Positions 45,201 through 56,700 of a DNA stretch of 64,000 bases are shown piece by piece. This stretch comes from Halichondria panicea (Eukaryota; Porifera; Demospongiae; Suberitida; Halichondriidae). The notes beneath the pieces are model-generated. The model made no database searches. It was not told the origin of the DNA and saw nothing but the letters and a program-made list of their open reading frames with translations. The position numbers and the translations under genes are program-made. Each line of letters opens with the position of its first letter. The stretch's first letter is position 1. The DNA lies in assembly GCF_963675165.1 (NCBI RefSeq), contig NC_087390.1, forward strand, positions 6,230,319 through 6,294,318. Direction: 5' to 3'.

Positions 45201-48200
45201 GTGTGGTGGAGGGTGGTTTCAAACATCGTTCCCTCCCAGTGCAAGTGGCAGCCTACAACTCGTGGATGGTCCTCATATCAAACTACGCCATCAATCTAGG
45301 TGAGTTGGGGGTGTGGTCTCGTTACCTAGGTGATGATATGGGTGTGGTCTTGTTATCTAGGTGATGATATGGGTGTGGTCTTGTTACCTTTTTCTCTTAC
45401 AGAATTGTTCACTTCCCAGAAGAGATTAAAGTTGTTGCTAATGCCGCTAGTGGTGAGTGTATCACATGACCCACTCTATGTGTCATATGACTTATTCCAT
45501 GTATCACATGATCCTCTACAGACCTCTGCCGCTAGAAACAAACAGGAGCAGGTGGAGAATGCACGCATCAGCGCATACTGGCATCTGATTGGTCACCTCG
45601 GCCACCACAAGGAAGAGCTGTTTCAACAGGTACACGTACAGACAATATGGAATCTTGTCCAAAACAGTTTTTGCTCCTCCCAGAACTTTAATCTGAGCAT
45701 GTCATGTGATAGGCCTTGTCTAGAGCTACAGAATGCAGTTTTGATATTGATTGATTTTTAGTGAAGTTATGACCTCCCACCTCCCGAAAATAGCTTGTTC
45801 GTTTCCTGAGAAAGTGATGTACTTTCAATGGTATTTTGTCGAAATTGGCAGTTTTTTTTGCCAATAATTATTGAAGTTATGACCTCCCGAAAGTAGCTTA
45901 TCATATTGTGACAGGCTCTGGGAAAACAGACCAATTGGAGCAGATATTGGTATTGAGCAATAGTAGACTGCAGTGTATAATCTCATACATTTTTTTCTTG
46001 GCTTATAGTTATCTACAGTCTTTCTACTACCTCTCTGTAAAATCTGATGCTCTGAATCCAACGCATTCCACCGAAGCGCTTTGTCTAAGCAGCCACCATT
46101 ACCTTACTTTTCCCAATTTAGCAATCTTTAAGTGGGCGTTTCTCATTACTGCTGTTTTACAACTTTGAGTTTCCAACGCGCATAACTCAGGCATAGAACG
46201 AGGTATGTGCAAACTAAGCACATCAATGCGTAGGCAATTCTTTGCTCTATCATCTGGTATATAGATCGCAAAAATTATAGCTTGCGCCAATTGGTCTGTT
46301 TTCCCAGAGAGAGCCTGTCACAATTATGGCTTCTGATATTTAAAATGATTAGTGGCACTATAATCATGACCTCTCAGGTGTGTGTTCCATTCTTGCTTCT
46401 GTGTTTGGGTCTCGATCCCAAAACTGAGACCACTAAGTTTATGTCTCGGTTCCAAACATTCAACACTCGTACCGTTGCCAAGGAAACATTGTCAGAGACA
46501 GAAACGGAGGCACCCAAAGAAAAGGAAAATGTTAGCAAAGAAACGCCGCCTGTAAAAAGTGCTGTGTCAGCAGAAAATTCCGAGGTATGTGGGTGTGGTC
46601 AAATATGCTGTGTTTTTAACAGCTCCTTTTTCACACTATAGTTATCAGAAGAGGTTGTATCTAAAAGGTCAACGGGGTCATTATCCTCTGATATGGGGTC
46701 AAAGTATAATATGGGAGACCTACTGAAATTTGTACACTCGATGCAAGTAAGTCAGTAGGAGTGTGTGTGTGAATAGTGTGTGTGGGTGTGTGTGGGCGTG
46801 TGTGAGCGTGCTTTGTTAGTCACAAACTATTTATAATCACTGTTTAATATCGTGTGGGCGTATATCTTAGGGACTGAATTTTTTCACCGCTCTACTGAGC
46901 ATGAAAGTGTGATCTGATTGGTTGCTATTACTTGATTGATTGATACGTGTTACCCTACTTGTCTACTTGCTGTATGGGATGTGCCTACACTAGTGGGTGG
47001 TGGTGGGTGGTACTAACCACCTCTAGACAACAATAACCACCTCTGCCTAGGCCTAGCTAGTTTACTACATGAAAGAGGCGAATGTGTGTATGTTAAAATG
47101 AGAACTGAGGATTGACAATAGCCACCCACTTAAAAAACAAACTCTGGGCACGTGCAGATCAATGGCTGCTCATATTTCACTGGTATTTATTTACTGTCAG
47201 CATTTCCTCTCTGTCAGGGAGATTAATGTCCTCTGGCAATTAGTCACGTCAGCTGCAAACAAACTTAAAGCCTTTGATGTGATCGTGATGTAAAGATAGC
47301 AATCGCGAATGTAACAATATCAAATGCAGTACCAAAACTCTATGATGAGTGTTATCGTCTAGCCGGTTATCTCTGTATGGTGGAATTTTTCGTGTTCAGA
47401 CGAAAATTAAAACTACGAAATTATTCTACCACAATAGATTCAACGTCACTATCCTGAGCTGTACGAATATTTAGAATACGAAATATTTAATTTGGTAGTT
47501 CATACGAAAATTACCCGCTATACAGTAATTATATTATAACGTGATTATCTTGCTTTATGAATGAATGCAGGCACAGTCCAAGCACATGAATCATTATATT
47601 GGGGAGCCCACTGTTACCATGGTGATGACAGGGTGCCACGCCCTCCTCCAGTTTATTGGAATCAAGATCGATGTCTCCGAGAGTCTCCTAACATCAGGTG
47701 ATATGTCATGTGACTCGTTAACAACCAGGTCCAAACACATGCTATGGAGACTTTGGGGCCCATTAACCTGGCTGTATTATAGAGGGTGGCCTGCTAACAC
47801 AGGTTCAAACACATGCTATGGAGAGACTTTGGGGCCCATTAACCTGGCTGTATTATAGAGGGTGGCCTGCTAACACAGGTTCAAACACATGCTATGGAGA
47901 GACTTTAGGGCCCATTAACCTGGCTGTATTATAGAGGGTGGCCTGCTAACACAGGTTCAAACACATGCTATGGAGAGACTTTGGGGCCCATTAACCTGGC
48001 TGTATTATAGAGGGTGGCCTGCTAACACAGGTCCAAACACATGCTATGGAGACTTTGGGGCCCATTAACCTGGCTGTATTATAGAGGGTGGCCGACACCA
48101 CAATAGACAGACAGACAGTCTTCAGTGTTGGAATGTCCCAGGGGTAGTTGAAGTGTTCAAAATCTAATTAATTAAGCAAATCCACTCCCCTCTTCACACG

Positions 48201-50138
48201 TAGTATAATGTTTACACCTTTGACAGTCTTCAGTGTTGGAATGTCCCAGGGGTATTTGAAGTGTTCAAAATTTAGTTTAATCTAATTATTTGTCCCCTTT
48301 TTAGAGCAGCAACTTTTCTGGTTCATTAAGCAAATCCACTCCCTCTCACACGTACATGTAGTATAATGTTCACACCTTTGTTGAAATACCGTATTACTAG
48401 AATATTTTGCGGGTGAAAAACTTTTTCAAATGAGCCAAACCAGCAGAAATTTATTACGCTTTGCGATCTAACTATTGCGTTCTGGCAAGGATCATGTGTC
48501 ATTTACAAGTACTAGTTTGAGTTTTGCGATTCTTATTTTTACGAAGTGATTAACGCTCGCAAAACATTCTAGTAATACAATAAATTATACAAGAATTACA
48601 AAATTGAACAAAAAAATTAATGTTAGGCATGTTTCTCTTTAGTTTATTTTCCAGGCTCTGCTTGTGTTGTGCCTCAGGGGAGGTATAGTAGCAGCGGACA
48701 TCTTGTTATAAGCAGGGTACAATCTAGGTCCAAAGTTGACGGTAGCTCTTCGATATTTCCGGTGGTGGCATTGACTTTAATAACAGAGCATTGACAACGT
48801 GTTCTATTGTCCTCCGTGAGTAGAGTAGCAGAGTGTAGATAGTGTGAGGCTGCGGTAGTAGTCACCTCACAGTGCATGTCTGTGGTGTAGTGGCCCTGTG
48901 TGTGTGTGGGCGGGTGTGTGATGTGTGAGAGTGTGCACAAACAAAATAAAGAATCTTTTACCTCATAATTACTAATAAACTCACGGTTGTGTTAATGTCC
49001 ACTTGCTCTGTGTAACACTCTCTTGTGTAGTCTGTGTTGTTGCCATCTCCACTCTGATTGCAGCTGATAGTCTCCTGACTACAGTCCTCGTATATATCCA
49101 GCTCTGTGTCCGCTCGAGCAGTCAGATTAGCCAGTGAATACCAAAGCCTGCCTTGCGTCGTGTTCAGCTCTGTTACCAAGACAACAATCTCCGCTATTAC
49201 GTTAGAACTCAGATTGTATATTTGAATATTGTCAATTTTATCGTTAAAATTTGTTTCCAACTCAAAGATTTTTGTGTGATAAGTCTCGTTCATTTCAATC
49301 AGCTGTTGTTCCAAATTTTGAACGGTCATCATTAGATCTTCATTGCCGATGATTACTGGCATATTATTGGCCTCCATTTTCAATAAGCGGACTTCTAGAT
49401 ATGTTATTACGGCTAATGCAGCCGTGCCAGCTAGCAATAGACATAGCAGTAAAGCAAGACATATCGGGGTGGCTATACAACACTTCGTTTTCTTGTTGAT
49501 GCCAGTGATGATGATCTTCTGCGATGGCCAAGCTTGAAAGTTCTTCAAAGTTGCATTATCGCTGCTTGGAATCGACGTTGGTGATCTAATATCTTCGTAG
49601 ATGGTTGTATTTTGCAGGACAAGGTTTTGTTCCTGGGATAGCTGCGGAGGGTAGCCATTGAAGGCAGGGTTCATACAGTTATAGGTCTGGCTGTTATCCA
49701 TAGCTGCTGATTGTTGCAAGTGACTGGATACAGTTAGACTGCCTTGAGTGTCTCTAGCTTTGGTTGTATATGAAGTTCTTTTAATGCTATCTCTTGATTA
49801 GCTATTGCACAGAGTGACTAGCTTGAGCTGATATAAATGTTCCCTTACACTTTATTATGCATTCGTGCTTGTTAACGTGCGTATAATGCAGCCTGGCTTA
49901 TCTGAATGTGTGTGTGTCATGTGATACTGTATTGGAATGTGCCTGCCCTAGCTCCGTTATGTCTGCTCTGGAGGGAATTATGGACAGAAGATTGATAATT
50001 TATATGGACCGATTAGTCAAATGTATTGACTTGTGGTGATAGCACATTCCACGATTAGCACTCTTATGTACATGTATTATACATAGCTTGTTTGTGAAAA
50101 AGAAAGCCCCCCACACACACACACACACACTCTCACTC

Positions 50139-50176
<38 letters not shown>

Positions 50177-53100
50177 CACTCCCCCCCCCCACACACACAC
50201 ACACTCTCACTCCCCCCCCCCACACACACACACACACACTCACTCCCCCCCACACACACTCTCACTCCCCCCACACACACACACACTCCCCCCACACACA
50301 CACACACTCCCCCCCCCACACACACACACACTCTCACTCCCCCCCACACACACACACACACACTCTCACTCCCCCCACACACACACACACACTCTCACTC
50401 CCCCCCCCCACACACACACACACACACACACTCTCACTCCCCCCACACACACCCACACACACCCACACCACACACACACAGACATAGATCGCTACACAGT
50501 CTACCCCAAGTTCCTGGTCCCCATGGAAACAGCCGAATTCTTCACTTTATTTCTTGATTGCCTCCTCTCTCACAAACAAATCTTCACAACAGCCGATGAT
50601 GGTAATCCAAAAAAAAAGTTTTTTTATTAATTTTTATTTGTTTTCCGTGTTAGGTGCGTTGCTATTAGAGACGGCTGTTCATCACTTAGTGTCTGTATTG
50701 GTGTGCTGCATTGACTCAGAGCAAGGTATGACATCATATGACATCACATGGCATCACATGACACCCCACACACACACACAGCTCCTCCTCAAGACGACTC
50801 AAACAGAGCCTATCTCATATTTGACGTCCTCATTCGATTGGTTGAATCTGGTTGCCTTGACAGCGTGATATGTAAACAGATGAGATATGACATATTGCGA
50901 CAGTTATGCAGCGTACCGGCCCAGTTGTCGAGTACGTGTGGTGGGTGGAGACGGTTGCTAGGGGTGTTGCTAGGCAACTGCAAGACGGAGCAACTCAGGT
51001 TAGCTACAGAGTGCATCTCTTAGTTTTGATATTAATCGCTTTTTAGTGAAGTTATGACCTCCCGAAGTAGCTTGCCAAATTGTTCATTAATTTTTTATGT
51101 TGAATATTATTTCTTTTTGTTGCTATAGCGACTGGTTCTCAAACACGTACCGCAAGTTGCTCACTGTAGCCACTACGCTATTCGCGACCTCTGACCCCTT
51201 GAGAAACCTCGATCATATCATACGTAAACTTGACGAGTGTGCTAAAGTGGGCGGGGCCTCTGAGGAACACCTCTCATTCATGTGGCTTCTCACCACAAAG
51301 TCTTTCTGCAACGTCGTAAATGAGGTAATGGCTATGATTGTCTGATAAAATAATTAATTAATGATTTAAAAATCGTTCAACTATTTTTGTATTGTGATTA
51401 TGTTACGTGTAGAAAAGACCTTGAAATGTGTAAAATCTGTCCATAAAAATTCTCTTCTATTTCATTCTGAATACTATAGCGTGAAGGCACTTAATTTTCA
51501 TGATGATGAAAGTGCTTATAAAAACCATTTGAAATGCCATTATTTTAGTCAAATGACGTTGTGTCTTTCGTTAGCTAGTATTTTGTGGACCTAATTTTCG
51601 TGGATCTGATTGCTAACTCTCAAAAACAGAAAAAATTAAGCACCTCGAAAATTAAGCGCTAAATGGTGTATTTTAATATTTTCTCTTCCACACACAGACG
51701 AGTATCATCAACCTTGGTACTACATTGGAACCTGACATTTCTTTAGTGGGTATCATTCTCAAGTTTCCATTCCTATACCTCATTCCTAATGGCAACAAGG
51801 TTCGGACGTAATTACTGTATATCATACAATGTACATGTTCGTACTTTTATATAAGTTGCCGTATTTAAGTTTTTTTAATGAGCCCGAAAATTGACACTTT
51901 GGATGGTATCTAGGTTTTGCAATCGCAAGGATGATGATATCATACAAGTACCAGTATAGTTCTTTGCTATCTTATTTTTGCAAAGCCATTAGCGCTCACA
52001 AACTTTGCAGTTAGATACTCACAAAATAATTATGTGTACAGTAATACAGCTAGTGCAGATACAGTCAAGAGTAGAATATACACGTACCATATAGAGGGTA
52101 TATTTCGAGGGTATAAATGTTCGTGGTTTTCGCGGATTAGGCATGAACCGCTATTCCACGAAAATTAAATCTGCGAAAACCTTTCTAAAGGCACATCCGC
52201 GAAAATTTATACCCTCGAAATATACCCGCTATACGGTATCAACGGGTGTTAGTTGTTATTGTGCACATCTTTGTTGCCTCAGGATTCGGTGGCAAATGTT
52301 ATCCAATTATGGAAGGAAACTTTCGATATTTCGTCTCGACACGCCTCCCTGGTTGTCAAGGACCCCAACTATTGTACGCAGCTGGTTGCTAAGGAGTTAT
52401 ATACTGCTTATAGCGTTCACGTAAAGGCTAATAAAAGCAGTAAAGACGAAGTTAGAAGCTTTCAGATAAAATTTGATCGTTTTCAAAACGCTGTGGCAAC
52501 GGCCATCCATCACATTGTAGAAAGGTTGAGCTGGAGTGCTCTTCATACTGCCGCTAACAAAGGTCAAAGGTCAGGTTGCATCTTAACGATTCTGAGCTTG
52601 CTGAGTTGGCAATTGGTAACCCTGGGAGACTCGGCATTGTCACTAAGTCAGCTTACTTCTCCCGCTGTTGTTATGGCGACGGTTTCGATGTTGTATCAGC
52701 AGGCGACCACTGAAGAGATGATCGCCATGGTAACAGAGTCGCTGGCACAGCCACTCACTGTGTGTATGGAGACGGCATTTAAATTGTGAGATATCTAATA
52801 ACATATTAAGATGTAATATTGAAAACACACGATAATTTATCGTTAAAGTTGTCTAAATAATAGTGTTTAGGAAGTTTCTACATGATTTAGAAGCCCAAAG
52901 GGCTGGTTGTAGTATCCCGAACGTAGTGAGGGTTCTACTAGCCCTGAGGACTTCTAAATCATGTAGAAACTTCCTAAACAGTGTCTAAGCATTTTAGATC
53001 ATAGCAACCATGAGTATTTAGCCAATCAGATTTTGCTACGTGATTTTCAGTAAGTACGTGATTTTCTAAGTTGGATAGAACACTTCCTTTAGCCAATCAG

Positions 53101-53290
53101 ATTGCAGTATTTATGGTAAACATGATCTAATAAGATTTATAGCGGGTAATTTTTGTTGTGTAAATTATTGTTCGTATGAACTACTATTTCGTATTCTCAG
53201 AATAATTTTGCAGTTTTAATTTTTATGATGCTCTACAATACGAAAAATAACTTGCTATACTGTATTTAAATCAGTAATTTTAACCCTCCC

Positions 53291-53330
<40 letters not shown>

Positions 53331-53524
53331 GACAGGGTGGCACAGACCAAAACTCATCAGAAGCAACAGAACGAGTTGCTAGGATACGTGACTATCACAT
53401 GGAAGACCATCCTCACAGTATTCCAGACCCGCTACACTGGTCAGTATGACACCAGTCTGTTGGCTATGGTCTCCCCACTGTTAGTGTCTGCCTTGTCATC
53501 AGAGCTGCCCAACATCATAGAGTG

Positions 53525-53561
<37 letters not shown>

Positions 53562-53566
53562 ACACA

Positions 53567-53621
<55 letters not shown>

Positions 53622-53714
53622 CACACACCTCCACCCACAAGGGAAATATAAGATACGTTTTGTACATTATTTAATGGTGTACAGTAGTTTTAGAGGCTAT
53701 GACCCAGACCCACC

Positions 53715-53764
<50 letters not shown>

Positions 53765-56700
53765 CACACCCACCCACACACACAGCACCACACTCACATT
53801 CTGGAAGCTCACATTTGACGCCCACTCAACAGCCCTCGTATATCCTCCAAAACTCAAAGATTATTTTCAGACGTATATTCGCTCGGATAATCACATGAGG
53901 CTCAAACTACCCGGGATTGCCATGGCAACTGCCCCCAATGTAACGGCGGTAAGTGTGTCTGATTATAATAACAAATTAAATGGTCTAAAAAAGACTTCTA
54001 AATCAGACCTGTTTTCGTAGCTAATTTGAACTGTCCATTACTTGTGTTGCAAACGTCCAATTCTAAAGGTATTTAGTAGCACTTTGATAGGTTGACAATA
54101 TGGTGTGCTTAGATCAGTAATTTATTTCGTGCCCAAATTGTCCATTTACTGAAAAAAAGCGTGGGCTATAAGTGGGCGCTTTTTCCAAATCAGGCCTGTT
54201 TTCGTAGCTATGTTTGAGAGGCCATAACTTGTGTTGCGAGCGTCCAATTTCCAAAAAAATTATTTTGTATAGTGTGCTTTGATCAGCGATTTCTTTCAAG
54301 AGTCCAATTTATCCATTTTCGACTTCTTTGTGCAGGCATCTACCCAAGACCTCCTTTGTCACCTTGGCAACACACCACCACGTCACAGTGTAACCATGTC
54401 TCCGAGTCGCCATGACAATGTGTTGCCAAGGGGAGACGTATCCCCAGGTCCTATAGTTCACCCAGTGACATCATCACCTCAGAAGAATGTTAGAGGAAGC
54501 TTCATGAATCGCCACGCCCACACATCTGGCCACGCCCCCAACTCCTCTCTCAAATCACACCCATTTTCACCTGTTGCTAAGGTGCTACATATCGTATAGC
54601 TAGCGGGTATAATTTTTTTCGAGAGTAGTATGAACTTTTGTGCGTTTTTCGCTGATTAAAAATGTACCACCAATAACTGTAATGATGTCTACGAATTTAA
54701 TATTGCATGCATGCTTCCGCAGCTAAAAAAATTGCTAGTCCACGAAAATTAAAATCTGTAACAATTTTTCCGCCAAGTTTATATAATTATACTCTCAAAA
54801 TAATTATACCCGCTATGCGGTATTCTGTATTTTGGACAAGTGATGTATATTCTTGGTTTTACAGATATCTACTTTATTACAGGCTTTGGATGCTGTTCTG
54901 ACTCACTCTGTGTCACGTGACAAGAGGGGTGGGTCACGTGATAGGAGGGGTGGATCACGTGGCAAGAGGGGTGGATCACATGACACAAGAGGTGGAGCAA
55001 AGGAAGTTTCAGCACGAAGGAAATTGTCCCTAAGCAGAGATAATGTGAGAAATAGAATAAAGTGACTTCCGTTGGTCATAATTATTATACCTTAGATCAT
55101 GTTTGCCATAAATACTGCAATTTGATTGGCTAAAGGAAGTGTTCTATCCAACTTAGAAAATCATGTACTTCACTTAGAAAATCATGTAGCAAAGATTAGA
55201 CAAATCTGATTGGCTAAATACTCATGGTTGCTATGATCTAAAATGCTTAGACACTGTTTAGGAAGTTTCCACATGATTTAGAAGTCCTCAGGGCTAATAG
55301 AACCCTCACTGCGTTTGGGATACTACAACCAGCCCTTTGGGCTTCTAAATCATGTAGAAACTTCCTAAACAGTGTCTAACTATTATGTAGTGCCAGGGTG
55401 TCATACAGGATTTTGAAGTAGAGGGGGGAAATGAGAAAAGTAACCAGAAAATGTTGCTAAAAAAAGGTCAACTGTTATTTCAATACCCAGCTATGGACAC
55501 TCAGTCATAATTGAAAGGGGGGGGAAATTGGAGCTAGGGGGGGGATATCCCCCCTTTCCCCCTCCCCTGTATGACACCCTGAGTGCTAGAAATGTATGCA
55601 GAATGCTAGTAATTTTAATTTTAATCCTGACGGTGTTTGTTTGTATCGCACGTTTTTGTAGCCTTAAAATTGGCAGTAAGTTTATGTTTGCATTAATTAT
55701 TTCTAGTACTAGAGTACTGACCCCACCCCCTCCATACACATAGGAGCAGTATGTCCCCATAGCCCCGCCCACCAAGAGACCACGCCTCCTTACACAGCGG
55801 CAGAAGGAGAGACTGAGAGAGAAGCATGCTCTAGATCACTCTCAGGACTTGCCCTTATCCGAGACACAGACACAGAATATGTAAGTGGGGGTGGGTGGAT
55901 TGGATATTTCCCAATTCTGTTAATTAGATCACCCCTTTACGTATCTCTGAATATGATGTCATAATTATTGGTAATTCTGTTAATTAGATCATTCCTTTAT
56001 CTCCATAGGGACGATGATGATGTTATTATAACACACATGTCACCTCCTACCAATCTTGAGAAATGTGCTGACTCAGAAGTCGTTATCAGTATGGTCCCAA
56101 ATACTCGAGTTAACCTTGTCAGTGCCGCCATCATTAACCCTTCAGTCACTACCCCCGTCAGTGCCGCCATCATTAACCCTTCAGTCACTACCCCCGTCAG
56201 TGCCACCATCATTAATACTTCAGTCACTACCCCCGGCAGTGCTGCCACCATCATTAACCCTTCAGTCACTACAGAATTGCCTTCTGCTACTGAACCTGTA
56301 TCTACGGCAATCAAGCATGTTACTACGGCAACAACCAAGTCTATTACTATGGCATCTACGGCAACAGCCAAATCCGTTACTAGGGCAACTACTGCAGCAA
56401 CAATGCATGGTATTATGGCAACTAGACCAATAACAACAAGCCCCGTTACCGTGGTAATTGAACCAACAACGAACCCCGTTACTATGGCATCTACGGCAAC
56501 AGCCAAATCCGTTACTAGGGCAACTACTGCAGCAACAATGCATGGTATTATGGCAACTATACCAATAATAACAAGCCCCGTTACCGTGGTAATTGAACCA
56601 ACAACAAACCCCGTTACTATGGAAACTGCGTCAACTACACCCGTATCTACGGCCACTACACCCGTATCTACGGCCACTACAATCGTAAATCCCTCGGAAA

